64,000 nt of DNA from Pedobacter sp. MR2016-24 (GTDB taxonomy: Bacteria > Bacteroidota > Bacteroidia > Sphingobacteriales > Sphingobacteriaceae), in contig NZ_JAPIVO010000002.1 in the NCBI RefSeq assembly GCF_026239655.1, forward strand, positions 372,001-436,000, read 5' to 3'. Positions 37,971-47,092 of this stretch are shown here, piece after piece. The translations under genes and the position numbers were made by a program. Within the stretch, counting starts at the first letter, position 1; each line of letters opens with the position of its first letter. The notes under the pieces are model-generated. The model worked only from the letters and a program-made list of their open reading frames with translations. It was not told the origin of the DNA and searched no databases.

Positions 37971-39176
37971 TTAAACTGTTCTTCCCGGATATTGCTGCAA
38001 AGCAATAGTCAGGCAGTCCATCGATTTATTAAGGTCTTCTGTATTTAACACATAAGCCATTCTTACTTCATTTTTGCCAGAACCCGGACTCGAGTAGAAT
38101 CCTGTAGCAGGTGCCATCATGACCGTTTCCCCGTTATGGTCAAAGCTTTCCAGCATCCATTGGCAGAATGCATCTGCATCATCAATAGGAAACTTGGCCA
38201 CTACATAAAATGCACCACCCGGATTAGGACAAAACACACCTTCAATTGCATTTAACCGTGACACCAATGTATCCCTGCGCAAAGTATATTCCTTATTTAC
38301 TTCTTCAAAGTAACTGTCTGGCGTATCCACAGCGGCAGTTCCTGCAATCTGTTCTACTAAACCCGGACTCAGCCTGGCTTGTGCAAACTTTAATGCCGAC
38401 TTAATCACTTCTTTGTTCTTAGTGATCATACAACCCAAACGTGCGCCGCATGCACTGTATCTTTTAGAAACAGTATCCAGTACCACTACATTTTCATCCA
38501 GACCATCAAGGTGCATTGGTGATATAAACTCCCTGCCATCATAACAGAATTCGCGATAAGCTTCATCAGAGAAAAGGAACAGGTCATATTTCAAACACAA
38601 CTGCTTCAACTCATCCAGCTCTTCTTTGGAATATAAATATCCTGTCGGGTTATTTGGGTTACAGATAATAATTGCTTTGGTTTTAGCTGTAATCAGCTTC
38701 TCAAATTCTTCAATCGCAGGTAATGCAAAGCCGTTCTCAATGTAAGACAGGATCGGTTTTACCACTACATTACTCATGCAGGCAAAACCATTGTAGTTGG
38801 CATAAAAAGGCTCAGGAATAATAATTTCGTCACCCTCATTTACGCAGGTCTGCATAGCGATAGTAATCGCTTCAGAACCACCAAGGGTCACCAGTATATC
38901 TTCAGGGGTGATATTATACCCTAGTTTATTATAATATTCAGTAAGTTTTGTTCTGTAGCTCAATGTCCCTTCAGACGCGGTATAGGCCCAAACATTAAAA
39001 TCAATGTTTTTAATCGCATTCAACATCACTTCAGGTGTTGCAATGTCTGGCTGACCGATATTTAAATGGTAAACTTTTTTACCTTCCTTTTTTGCCTGAT
39101 CGGCATAAGGTGTTAATTTTCTTATTGGCGAAGCGGGCATTTGAACCCCTTTCTCTGAAATGTGTGGCATGGGCAC
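37971..39176 (-). CDS. PLP-dependent class I/II aminotransferase
   Basis: 401 residues. It shows the fold-type I pattern: KKVYHLNIGQPDIATPEVM, GGSEAITIAMQTC, IICNPNNPTGYLYS (substrate-binding Asn), FSDEAYREF (PLP-binding Asp) and DTVSKRYSACGARLGC with the Schiff-base Lys in the SK pair. It resembles aspartate- or aromatic-type aminotransferases; the exact substrate is unclear. The first bases after its start overlap a terminator region from the upstream DUF1573 gene, suggesting its own promoter beyond it or read-through. Confidence 0.88.
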   Translation of the reverse strand: MPMPHISEKGVQMPASPIRKLTPYADQAKKEGKKVYHLNIGQPDIATPEVMLNAIKNIDFNVWAYTASEGTLSYRTKLTEYYNKLGYNITPEDILVTLGGSEAITIAMQTCVNEGDEIIIPEPFYANYNGFACMSNVVVKPILSYIENGFALPAIEEFEKLITAKTKAIIICNPNNPTGYLYSKEELDELKQLCLKYDLFLFSDEAYREFCYDGREFISPMHLDGLDENVVVLDTVSKRYSACGARLGCMITKNKEVIKSALKFAQARLSPGLVEQIAGTAAVDTPDSYFEEVNKEYTLRRDTLVSRLNAIEGVFCPNPGGAFYVVAKFPIDDADAFCQWMLESFDHNGETVMMAPATGFYSSPGSGKNEVRMAYVLNTEDLNKSMDCLTIALQQYPGRTV

Positions 39177-39183
39177 AAAAATA

Positions 39184-39211
39184 AAAAACCTCGTTAATTA
39201 ACGAGGTTTTT
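39184..39211. terminator. Perfect terminator palindrome between DUF1573 and aminotransferase genes
   Basis: A fully self-complementary 28-mer: 14-nt arms AAAAACCTCGTTAA / TTAACGAGGTTTTT with no separate loop. It ends DUF1573 transcripts and lies only 7 nt before the next start codon on the minus strand. Confidence 0.75.
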
Positions 39212-39232
39212 ATTAAAAAATATCTGTTTAAA

Positions 39233-39622
39233 TTATTTGCTTGCTGAAACAGTCTCTCCTTTAATGTACAACACTTTAGTAGGTGTTTTTGATGTAGAAG
39301 TGATTGTAATGCTTTTGCTGAATGGCAATGGTGAACCTGCCGGGGTATAAGTTACGCTGATTACACCTGCATCACCTTTTTTAATTGGTGTTTTGGTGTA
39401 GGTAGGAACGGTACATCCACAAGTAGTTTCTACTTTAGTTATGATCAATGGCTCATCACCAATATTTGTAAATTTGAATTCTACCGAAACTGGTTTAGTC
39501 AATGGAATTTTTCCAAAATCATGCGATTCTTTTTCGAACTTAAATTCAGCAGGTTTATTCTGCGCGATTGCTGCAACACTTACACCTAAAACAAAGGTTA
39601 ATAGTACAATTAGCTTTTTCAT
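39233..39622 (-). CDS. DUF1573 domain protein
   Basis: 129 residues with signal peptide MKKLIVLLTFVLGVSVAAIAQ. The mature protein is the DUF1573 Ig-like fold: EFKFEKESHDFGKIPLTKPVSVEFKFTN, then VETTCGCTVPTY and KGDAGVISVTYTP. These are abundant, secreted, single-domain proteins of Bacteroidota with unknown function. A terminator follows directly. Confidence 0.88.
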   Translation of the reverse strand: MKKLIVLLTFVLGVSVAAIAQNKPAEFKFEKESHDFGKIPLTKPVSVEFKFTNIGDEPLIITKVETTCGCTVPTYTKTPIKKGDAGVISVTYTPAGSPLPFSKSITITSTSKTPTKVLYIKGETVSASK

Positions 39623-39724
39623 GTTTGTATGTTTTACACAAATTTAATGATTTGATTGATAAATCAAAGGACTAAGCTAATATATATATTACACTCAGAA
39701 TAAAGTCAGACTTTAGAAAATATG

Positions 39725-39732
39725 TATCTTTG
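39725..39732 (+). promoter_or_regulatory. Candidate -7 element for the E1 dehydrogenase gene
   Basis: TATCTTTG fits TAnnTTTG and lies 20 nt before the start codon. No convincing TTTG -33 box was found at 19-21 nt upstream, so support is partial. Confidence 0.45.
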
Positions 39733-39752
39733 CCCAATAAACTTTTGTAGAT

Positions 39753-42176
39753 ATGATGCTAAATGATAAACTTACTACGAATCCGATTGACGCCTCAGAA
39801 TTAAGTTTTGACGACTTTAAGACGATTGTAATCGAGGATTATAAGATTGCGTTTGAAAGCAGACAAGCTAGTTTATTAGGTCGTAAGGAGGTATTGACGG
39901 GTAAGGCTAAATTTGGAATATTCGGCGACGGTAAAGAGCTGCCCCAGATTGCCATGGCAAAGGCTTTTAAAAACGGCGACTGGCGCTCGGGCTACTACAG
40001 GGATCAGACTTTTGCATTCGCAACGGGCATCTGTACCCTCAAGGAATTTTTTGCACAATTATATGCGAATCCCAGTTTAGAGGCAGATCCTGCGTCGGCA
40101 GGCCGGCAAATGAACTGCCACTTTTCTACACGTTCGCTAAATGAGGACGGGTCATGGAAAGATCTGACGCAGATGAAAAACTCTTCTTCGGATATTGCCC
40201 CTACGGGTGGACAGATGGCAAGGTTGGTAGGCCTGGCTTATGCTTCAAAGTTGTATCGCCAGAATCCGGAACTGAGCTACCTGAAAAACTTTTCGGTAGA
40301 AGGAAATGAGGTGGCTTTTGGTACGATTGGTAATGCATCTACTTCTGAAGGCGTATTTTTTGAAGCCATCAATGCTGCGGGAGTACTGCAGATTCCTATG
40401 GCCGTATCGGTATGGGATGATGGTTACGGCATTTCTGTTCCGGCTAAATATCAAACCACAAAAGAAGATATATCTGAAATATTGAAAGGTTTCCAGCGGG
40501 ATGAAAATAACGCTGGTTATGAAATATATAAAGTAAGGGGATGGGATTATCCTGCCCTTTGCGAAACATATCAGCAGGCCATCACTGTCTGCAGGGACGA
40601 ACATGTTCCTGTATTAATTCATGTGACAGAAGTAACTCAGCCGCAGGGCCACTCTACTTCAGGTTCGCATGAGAGATACAAAGATAAAGCCCGACTGGAA
40701 TGGGAGAAAGAATTTGACTGTATCCGCCAGATGCGGTTATGGATGCTGGAGTCGGCCATTATTGCTGAAGAAGATTTGGTGGTCATAGAAGATACGGCTA
40801 AAAAACTGGTACGGACCGCACAAAAAGAAGCATGGAATGAATTCCTTGCTGATATTAAAGTAGAGAAAGATCAGGCCATCAGTTTGATCAATAAACTGGC
40901 GAAAGGAAATCCTGCGCTGGATAAGATAGCCGGCCAGCTGGCCGGTACGCCGGATGCACAACGTAAAGAGTTAATATCTTCCGCAAGAAAAGCACTTCGT
41001 TTGACGCTTAATGAGCCATCTGACGAAAGAACGATGCTGATGAGCTGGTATGAAAAGGAAGCTGCTGTAAATCAGGAACGTTACAATACCAAGCTGTTTA
41101 CAGATGGAAAAGATAGTCCGCTTTTAATCGAAATAGTGCCTGCTGCTTACCATGAAAACAGTAAAATGGTAGACGGCCGCGAATTGCTGAATGCCTGTTT
41201 TGATGCGAATTTTGCACGTGATCAGCGTCTGGTTGCTTTTGGTGAGGATTTAGGTGCAATAGGGGACGTAAATCAGGGTTTTGCAGGCTTGCAGGCAAAA
41301 TATGGTGATTTAAGAATTACCGATACAGGAATCAGGGAAATGACTATTGTTGGTCAGGGTATAGGTTTGGCATTGAGGGGCTTGAAACCAATTGCCGAAA
41401 TTCAGTACCTTGATTATCTTTTATATGCCATCAATGTATTAAGTGATGACCTGGCAAGTTTATCTTACCGTACAAAAGCGGGTCAGAAAGCACCAGTTAT
41501 TATCAGGACTCGCGGACATCGTTTAGAAGGGGTCTGGCATTCAGGATCTCCTATCGCCATGATCTTAGGTTCATTACGGGGTCTCCATATCTGTGTGCCA
41601 CGAAACATGACACAGGCTGCGGGTATGTACAATACCTTATTCAGGGCTGATGAGCCCGCTATGGTGATTGAATGTCTGAATGGTTACCGTTTGAAAGAGA
41701 TGATGCCGGATAACGTGGGCGATTACACTGTTCCATTAGGAAAAGCAGAGATCATCAAAGAAGGTACAGCTATTACTGTGGTATCTTACGGCTCGACCTT
41801 AAGAATTGTAGAAGAAGCTGCGGAAGAACTGGCTGCGTTTGGTATCTCTGTTGAGATCATTGATCCGCAGACGCTGCTTCCGTTTGATACAGAACATTTG
41901 TGTGCCGCTTCATTGAAGAAAACAAATAAGCTGCTGGTAGTGGATGAAGATGTACCGGGCGGTGGCTCTGCTTATATTTTGCAACAGGTTTTAGAAACGC
42001 AGCAGGGTTATTATCACTTGGACGCGCAGCCCCAGACCTTGTCGGCAAAACCACATCGCACACCTTATGGCACTGATGGTGATTATTTCACCAAGCCTTC
42101 TGTAGACGATGTAGTGGAAACCATTTATGAAATGATGCACAAATACAATAGCAGTAAATATCCGGCTATATTCTGA
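39753..42176 (+). CDS. Fused alpha/beta E1 component of a 2-oxoacid dehydrogenase
   Basis: 807 residues, a head-to-tail fusion. Residues 1 to about 400 are the E1-alpha thiamine diphosphate domain (SSDIAPTGGQMARLVGLAYA, VAFGTIGNASTSEGVFFEAIN, VSVWDDGYGIS). Residues about 455-807 are E1-beta (NACFDANFARDQRLVAFGEDLG, AEIQYLDYLLYAINVLSDD). It resembles branched-chain 2-oxoisovalerate dehydrogenase E1 of Bacteroidota. It decarboxylates 2-oxoacids and passes the acyl group to a lipoylated E2. No E2 or E3 gene is in the window. Two adjacent ATGs are possible starts. Confidence 0.92.
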   Translation: MMLNDKLTTNPIDASELSFDDFKTIVIEDYKIAFESRQASLLGRKEVLTGKAKFGIFGDGKELPQIAMAKAFKNGDWRSGYYRDQTFAFATGICTLKEFFAQLYANPSLEADPASAGRQMNCHFSTRSLNEDGSWKDLTQMKNSSSDIAPTGGQMARLVGLAYASKLYRQNPELSYLKNFSVEGNEVAFGTIGNASTSEGVFFEAINAAGVLQIPMAVSVWDDGYGISVPAKYQTTKEDISEILKGFQRDENNAGYEIYKVRGWDYPALCETYQQAITVCRDEHVPVLIHVTEVTQPQGHSTSGSHERYKDKARLEWEKEFDCIRQMRLWMLESAIIAEEDLVVIEDTAKKLVRTAQKEAWNEFLADIKVEKDQAISLINKLAKGNPALDKIAGQLAGTPDAQRKELISSARKALRLTLNEPSDERTMLMSWYEKEAAVNQERYNTKLFTDGKDSPLLIEIVPAAYHENSKMVDGRELLNACFDANFARDQRLVAFGEDLGAIGDVNQGFAGLQAKYGDLRITDTGIREMTIVGQGIGLALRGLKPIAEIQYLDYLLYAINVLSDDLASLSYRTKAGQKAPVIIRTRGHRLEGVWHSGSPIAMILGSLRGLHICVPRNMTQAAGMYNTLFRADEPAMVIECLNGYRLKEMMPDNVGDYTVPLGKAEIIKEGTAITVVSYGSTLRIVEEAAEELAAFGISVEIIDPQTLLPFDTEHLCAASLKKTNKLLVVDEDVPGGGSAYILQQVLETQQGYYHLDAQPQTLSAKPHRTPYGTDGDYFTKPSVDDVVETIYEMMHKYNSSKYPAIF

Positions 42177-42193
42177 TACCAGTTTTTAAGCCT

Positions 42194-42258
42194 GAATTAT
42201 TAAAGCACAAAAAGCGGGTGAATATTTAATCACCCGCTTTTTTGTGCTTTAATAATTC
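42194..42258. terminator. Very long bidirectional terminator hairpin
   Basis: 28- and 29-nt arms (42194-42221 and 42230-42258) with one bulged base and an 8-nt AT-rich loop; inner stem AAAGCGGGTGA / TCACCCGCTTT. The right arm overlaps the stop codon of the minus-strand gene at 42249. It serves convergent genes. Confidence 0.8.
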
Positions 42259-43424
42259 CAGTCAGGCGGGAGCCAGCTGTTTTTCTGTTTTTCATCTATT
42301 TCCGGGAAATCAGCAGCATCAGGTTTTGTTCCATGATTTACTGTGCTTTTATGAAATTCCGGATTATTCAACGATTCTATGATCATTTCCATGCACCTTT
42401 TATTGATCTCCCAATAATCATTTTCGAAATTTGGACCCGGACCCATCATCTCGAAATGGTACCAGCCCTTTGCTGTTCTCACTAGGCAGACGGTCAGGAA
42501 AGCTGAGCCATCTGCATCATCGTAGCGGATTTCCCCCTGGGTATTCCATGACTGCTCTACAGCAGGATTAAGGCAGTCCTGTAGTGCTAAGGTTGGCAAT
42601 TCATGGCTATGTTTTGCATAGATGCCAGCAGCACGCCTCAATACAATATCCAGGTTTATTGCCGTATCACGTTCATAGAACCAGGCAGAGATGAGTCCTT
42701 TGTTGCCATGTGTAACCGTGTTGTGTAAAAATATAAAATGGGCATATGATGTGGTATTACCTTCATCATATTTAACCTCCCATGAATCAGGGATATAAAA
42801 ACTTAGTGGTTCCACAAATTCGTAACTGAATGGAAAAATGGATTCAGCCATCTGCCAATCTGATTTATTTAGAAGGTCAAAATTAGCAACTGTCTGCAAC
42901 ATACCCAAAGATAGCTGTTCATATGCTGCTGCTACACAAGATGCCTTGATACAAAAGAGGTTCGCGCCAGACTTTTCCACATCATAGTCCTTTAAAACCG
43001 TGAACCGTGAAATCATTTCTTCACCACCTGATGTTTCTTTCCAGGTCAGCACGTCCAGATATTTCCCTGTACTTTCGCCTTGTACAATTCTGTTTTCAAG
43101 AATTGTTTCTCCCATTAATGATATTTTTTTCAACAGCCAGTCTGACGCATTCATTTCGTAATTCACATGTTCATACACTACCTGAACTTCGTAATACGGA
43201 CTGTCATCTGTGCGGACATACTGACCAATGATAGTCAGGTTCACTTCATCTGCCTGTACTGGTTCAACAACCAGCGGTTTTACATTATTCGGAAGAATTA
43301 CCCAGTAGTGTAATGGCTTCGATCCTTCTGTGTAATTACATTTCCAGAAAGCAGCTCTCAGCTCATCAGGAGACAAGCGCTGTTCAGTGGGAAAGCTATA
43401 TTTTTTAATCTGCTGTTCAGTCAT
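42249..43424 (-). CDS. Two-domain hypothetical protein of the PAAR cluster
   Basis: 391 residues, no signal peptide. The N-terminal half (about 1-195) is homologous to the 215-residue lipoprotein next door: both share FxKCNYTE, YWVxLPNxxKPxVxxP and a WLLxKI block. The C-terminal half (about 205-365: FVEPLSFYIPDSWEVKYD, then GLISAWFYERDTAINL) has the DcrB/DUF1795-like pattern of PsbP-fold proteins. DUF1795 proteins include EagR chaperones of PAAR effectors, so a chaperone or immunity role is possible. It is the last gene of the four-gene run. Confidence 0.55.
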   Translation of the reverse strand: MTEQQIKKYSFPTEQRLSPDELRAAFWKCNYTEGSKPLHYWVILPNNVKPLVVEPVQADEVNLTIIGQYVRTDDSPYYEVQVVYEHVNYEMNASDWLLKKISLMGETILENRIVQGESTGKYLDVLTWKETSGGEEMISRFTVLKDYDVEKSGANLFCIKASCVAAAYEQLSLGMLQTVANFDLLNKSDWQMAESIFPFSYEFVEPLSFYIPDSWEVKYDEGNTTSYAHFIFLHNTVTHGNKGLISAWFYERDTAINLDIVLRRAAGIYAKHSHELPTLALQDCLNPAVEQSWNTQGEIRYDDADGSAFLTVCLVRTAKGWYHFEMMGPGPNFENDYWEINKRCMEMIIESLNNPEFHKSTVNHGTKPDAADFPEIDEKQKNSWLPPDWNY

Positions 43425-43456
43425 ACATGTTGGGTCAGGAATATGGATATCAATTT

Positions 43457-44104
43457 TTACGATGATGACTTTTGGTTCGTAAAATTCCAGTGAGAAACGA
43501 TATAAAAAATAGTATCTGCATGCTTCACATAATCATCTTCTGTACAGGTAGCTTTAACTACTAAATAGTCATTGTCTCTTTTCATAGCAATCCAGCGGGT
43601 AATCACTGTTTCTCCATCACCTACATTTTGTGAAGTCAGGACATCTATATTTTGCTCTCCATTAGGAGCATTGATACTATTCTGTTTCACTACCTTCCCA
43701 TCAGTTATTTTAATCTTATTAAGAAGCCACTCAGATGTTGATATGGGTTCTTTCAGCGTCTCATAAGCTGCCCAAACTTCAATACGAGGCTCCTTATCGG
43801 CAGATTCATAAAATCCCGCATTGATCACTTTCAGTTTTTCCACAGCAGTCGGCTTCAGTACCGTAGGTTTGATAAAATTAGGCAGAAATACCCAGTACGC
43901 GAAGCGGTCTCCGGCCTCAGTATAATTACATTTATAGAAATTTGCCCGTAGATACTCTTCTGAAAAGGCTACCGTTAAAGGAAAAGGTAGTACTGCTTTT
44001 TCTTCCATTGTCTGTTCTTTGATTTGATTCGCTGCGCTGTTTGCCTTAAACTCGCAGCTGCTTAAAATAGCCATACAGGCCAGGGTTATCGTTATTTTTT
44101 TCAT
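43457..44104 (-). CDS. Hypothetical lipoprotein, paralogue of the adjacent N-terminal domain
   Basis: 215 residues. Lipoprotein signal MKKITITLACMAILSSCEFK with Cys at about 17. The remainder is homologous to residues 1-195 of the protein at 42249 (FYKCNYTEAGDRFAYWVFLPNFIKPTVLKP). Because it is membrane-anchored while its paralogue is cytosolic, one may act as an immunity factor and the other as a chaperone. This is speculation from cluster position. It ends 33 nt before the next gene. Confidence 0.55.
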   Translation of the reverse strand: MKKITITLACMAILSSCEFKANSAANQIKEQTMEEKAVLPFPLTVAFSEEYLRANFYKCNYTEAGDRFAYWVFLPNFIKPTVLKPTAVEKLKVINAGFYESADKEPRIEVWAAYETLKEPISTSEWLLNKIKITDGKVVKQNSINAPNGEQNIDVLTSQNVGDGETVITRWIAMKRDNDYLVVKATCTEDDYVKHADTIFYIVSHWNFTNQKSSS

Positions 44105-44105
44105 G

Positions 44106-44549
44106 CTATTGCTTTACATTGAACCATACGCCATACATGGCTAATACTGCACCAGCGAGGATCAGACAGGAACTAACAGTTATTATGTTTTGCTGATTTT
44201 CTATTAAAAATTTAATTGGCTGCCGGTTAATATTAGCTGTATTATACTTTCTATGGAAATTGATGATGTATGACGTTAACGCCGGAAAGATCCGGTTCAC
44301 AAAACTTAGCGCTATGGAAATCATAATGGACAAATAACTGCGAAAAATGATGCTCCTTGCTGCATGTGAGAAGATTTGTTTGTCCAGGAACCAAGTGTGC
44401 ACTGCCAGTGCTATACCCAGTAATACAAAATACAAAATGATAAGTCCAATTGTGATCCCCTTATTTTTCAGCTGTTCAGCAAACTTGAAAATAAGCAGAT
44501 AGTTTAAAAGTATGAAGAGGATGAAGAAGATTACAGACATATTAACCAA
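44106..44549 (-). CDS. Four-span membrane protein of the PAAR cluster
   Basis: 147 residues with four predicted membrane segments (about 2-18, 30-50, 68-85 and 125-145). No conserved motif is recognised. It overlaps the PAAR gene end by 8 nt and precedes the lipoprotein gene by one base, so all are one transcription unit. Small membrane proteins next to PAAR effectors are often immunity proteins; that is an inference here. Confidence 0.5.
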   Translation of the reverse strand: MVNMSVIFFILFILLNYLLIFKFAEQLKNKGITIGLIILYFVLLGIALAVHTWFLDKQIFSHAARSIIFRSYLSIMISIALSFVNRIFPALTSYIINFHRKYNTANINRQPIKFLIENQQNIITVSSCLILAGAVLAMYGVWFNVKQ

Positions 44550-45654
44550 TTAAAACGTTAGCACAACCTATTAATACTTGTCCGGGAACAATTGCCGGTT
44601 TTTTATCACTGAACCAGAATTTAAGCGTAAAGTCAACCCCAATTTCCAGTCCAAGTCCGAGTTCAGCCCCCAGCTTAGCCTTTACCCGTAAGGTATAATC
44701 ATCGGTATCTGCTATAATTCCAAGACCAATATCTCCTCCAACACCACCAGCTTTACCCTCCAGATAATTTCCGCCACCTTTTCCGCCTGGTTTTTTTGTC
44801 CATTCACCATTCACCTTACTGGTCTCATTTGCTTTGGAACTACCACCTAATTTCTGACCGAATAAGTCGCCAGATGCACCTATCGAACCTCTTGCTACAC
44901 CAGCTTCTGCCACTGCAGAAAGGTCAAATCCATATGCATTTTCGGAGCCACCAGCATAACCTTCAGCTTTAGCACCAGCTTCTGCATAACCTATATCCCC
45001 TTTTGCTTCACCTTTCAGATAGGCGACATCTTCTTTGCCGACATGTCCTTCAACGCCACCACCAACACCTACGGCTTTTGCATTTACTTCTGCGCCCCCA
45101 ATTCCGTTACTTCCATACGCACCAGCCATTGCATCAACTTTCGCTACTGAAATATTGGCGCCTCCGCCAAGTCCGCCGTTGCCCTCTCCAAAAATTGGCT
45201 TGTCTTTACCCTTTGTCTTTAAATCAACTATTGCCGTACCAAAAACTGCCTGGTCGCGACTCCCATCGCCGGTTCTGTCCTTTGTTCCATATTCAAGGTA
45301 CATGGCTTTAGCATCAATATAATCCGGCGAGTTTTTAGAAGTGCCGTCTGCTCTGACGTTTGGGGCAAGTGTATGTACTTTTATTTTATCCTCTGCCTTT
45401 GTTGGTCCGTATGAAGCAGGCTTTGCAGCGGTACCACAGCATGTTTTGTCACCCATGCGTGCTGCCGGTTGTCCATTAATAAATACAGATGCTGATCCTT
45501 CAACAATAGAAGCGTCACCATGCAGCGAGCACGTTACCGGGTCACCTTTACGCGCTGCAGGCATACCACCGATTTTAACATCGGGGCTTCCTTTTACGAT
45601 TGGGCCACTATGGGCTCCTGTATCTATATTAGCCCGTGCGGCAGGTTTTCCCAT
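44542..45654 (-). CDS. PAAR-domain protein with glycine/alanine-rich C-terminal region
   Basis: 370 residues. The first about 100 form the PAAR domain (RANIDTGAHSGPIVKGSPDV, GGMPAARKGDPVTCSLHG, FINGQPAARMGDKTCCG), with the His/Cys positions that bind zinc at the tip of contractile-injection spikes. After about residue 120 the sequence is low-complexity, Gly/Ala-rich repeats (VGGGVEGHVGKEDVAYLKGE), ending in a short hydrophobic beta-rich segment. No toxin active site is recognised. It may be a type VI or extracellular injection cargo; no other secretion gene is in the window. Confidence 0.75.
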   Translation of the reverse strand: MGKPAARANIDTGAHSGPIVKGSPDVKIGGMPAARKGDPVTCSLHGDASIVEGSASVFINGQPAARMGDKTCCGTAAKPASYGPTKAEDKIKVHTLAPNVRADGTSKNSPDYIDAKAMYLEYGTKDRTGDGSRDQAVFGTAIVDLKTKGKDKPIFGEGNGGLGGGANISVAKVDAMAGAYGSNGIGGAEVNAKAVGVGGGVEGHVGKEDVAYLKGEAKGDIGYAEAGAKAEGYAGGSENAYGFDLSAVAEAGVARGSIGASGDLFGQKLGGSSKANETSKVNGEWTKKPGGKGGGNYLEGKAGGVGGDIGLGIIADTDDYTLRVKAKLGAELGLGLEIGVDFTLKFWFSDKKPAIVPGQVLIGCANVLIG

Positions 45655-45735
45655 TTCTCAGGAGTTAATTTTACTTATCATTCTGTTAACAAATAAGATG
45701 CCAAAACAAAATTGCTTCTGAAGGAATAATGTTGA

Positions 45736-45906
45736 ACCAGAACTGTAACCAGAACGGACTTTGTGGGGGCAGCCGCTTCAGTGCAGGAAACACCACTGCC
45801 TTTTACTTTAAGAGTATGGGTATTCCCAATTCCACAAAATGAAATTGATGTAAACCCTAACATCAGGAATCAGCAATCACCCCCGGCTGGACTAGGATAC
45901 ATGTAA
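45736..45906 (+). pseudogene. C-terminal remnant of a SusD/RagB-family gene
   Basis: From a stop at 45733-45735 the frame stays open for 56 codons to TAA 45904-45906. It encodes TPLPFTLRVWVFPIPQNEID followed by VNPNIRNQ, the conserved end of SusD/RagB outer-membrane glycan-binding lipoproteins (PIPQxEIDxNPNL). A normal SusD is about 500 residues, so about 90% is missing. A terminator follows immediately, as expected for the original gene. The gap 45655-45992 holds nothing else. The PAAR cluster may have replaced the rest of the SusCD locus. Confidence 0.7.
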
Positions 45907-45910
45907 AAAC

Positions 45911-45947
45911 AAACCGCCCCGTATATCGAAAGAATACGGGGCGGTTT
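45911..45947. terminator. Terminator shared by the SusD remnant and the aro operon end
   Basis: Perfect 14-nt arms AAACCGCCCCGTAT / ATACGGGGCGGTTT with T-runs on both sides; 46 nt beyond the aroC stop on the minus strand. Confidence 0.85.
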
Positions 45948-45992
45948 TATAAAGCCGGAATTTTAACTAACTGGTAGCTAAATGCAACGCGC

Positions 45993-47081
45993 TTAAAGTT
46001 TACTGCTTTTATTCCTTAACAGCTGATCTGCGATAACCAATGCAGCCATCGCTTCTACGATTACAACTGCTCTTGGTACTACACAAGGATCATGTCTGCC
46101 TTTTCCTTTGATCTCAGCAGCTTCACCCGCCGCATTTACAGTCTGCTGGTTATGCATGATGGTCGCAACCGGTTTGAAAGCAACAGTAAAGTTGATTTCC
46201 ATGCCGTTAGCAATCCCCCCCTGAATACCGCCGGAAAAGTTAGTCAGCGTTTTAGGTGCATCTGATGTGGCCAGAAAAATATCATTATGCTCAGATCCTC
46301 TCATTTCACTACCAGAAAATCCTGATCCATATTCAAAACCATGTACTGCATTAATGCTTAACATCGCTTTGCCCAGGTCGGCATGCAGTTTATCAAAAAC
46401 CGGCTCACCCAATCCCGGCGGACAGCCATTGATCACACAACTCACTTTTCCACCTACAGTATCGCCATCTTTCCTGATTTCATCGATAAACCCGATCATC
46501 TCTTTAGCCGTTGCCGGATCTGCACAGCGCACAATGTTATCTTCCCTGAGGTCGATTAATGCTGCTACAGGTAAAGCTTCCAGGTTCGGCGCATTGATCT
46601 TTCCAACGGCACTTACATGCGCGAAAACTGAGATACCGTAATGCTGCAATAACAACTTCGCAATTGCACCTGCCGCAACGCGGGCAGCAGTTTCTCTTGC
46701 TGAAGAGCGGCCGCCACCTCTGTGGTCGCGGATACCATATTTTGCATCATAAGTATAATCTGCATGAGAAGGTCTGTAAACATCCTTGTTATGCTCATAA
46801 TCTTTAGAACGGTGATCCTCGTTCGGAATCATCAATGCGATAGGTGTGCCGGTACTTTTACCTTCAAATATACCAGACAGCACTTTTACCGTGTCGCTTT
46901 CCTTACGCTGGGTGGTGATTTTGGACTGACCAGGTCTGCGTTTGTCCAGGTCTGCCTGGATAAACTCCAGATCAATCGGCAGCTGTGCAGGACAGCCGTC
47001 AATGATCACTCCAATAGCTTCGCCATGTGATTCTCCAAAAGTAGAGATCCTGAATAATTGCCCGAAGGAATTTCCTGCCAT
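45993..47081 (-). CDS. aroC: Chorismate synthase
   Basis: 362 residues, typical length. [31 protein letters not shown] is the conserved FMN-enzyme start (FGESHG). [18 protein letters not shown] and the C-terminal [23 protein letters not shown] are also present. It converts EPSP to chorismate, the last common step of aromatic synthesis. It is the last gene of the operon pheA, DAHP synthase/chorismate mutase, aroA, aroC, 11 nt after aroA. Confidence 0.97.
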   Translation of the reverse strand: MAGNSFGQLFRISTFGESHGEAIGVIIDGCPAQLPIDLEFIQADLDKRRPGQSKITTQRKESDTVKVLSGIFEGKSTGTPIALMIPNEDHRSKDYEHNKDVYRPSHADYTYDAKYGIRDHRGGGRSSARETAARVAAGAIAKLLLQHYGISVFAHVSAVGKINAPNLEALPVAALIDLREDNIVRCADPATAKEMIGFIDEIRKDGDTVGGKVSCVINGCPPGLGEPVFDKLHADLGKAMLSINAVHGFEYGSGFSGSEMRGSEHNDIFLATSDAPKTLTNFSGGIQGGIANGMEINFTVAFKPVATIMHNQQTVNAAGEAAEIKGKGRHDPCVVPRAVVIVEAMAALVIADQLLRNKSSKL

Positions 47082-47092
47082 ATTTTTATATT

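Noticed and set aside
45003..45322. Plus-strand proline- and histidine-rich open frames inside the PAAR gene
   Set aside because: They arise from the Gly/Ala-rich codons read on the other strand.
45678..45863. Minus-strand 61-codon open frame
   Set aside because: It is antisense to the SusD remnant, whose plus-strand translation is recognisable.
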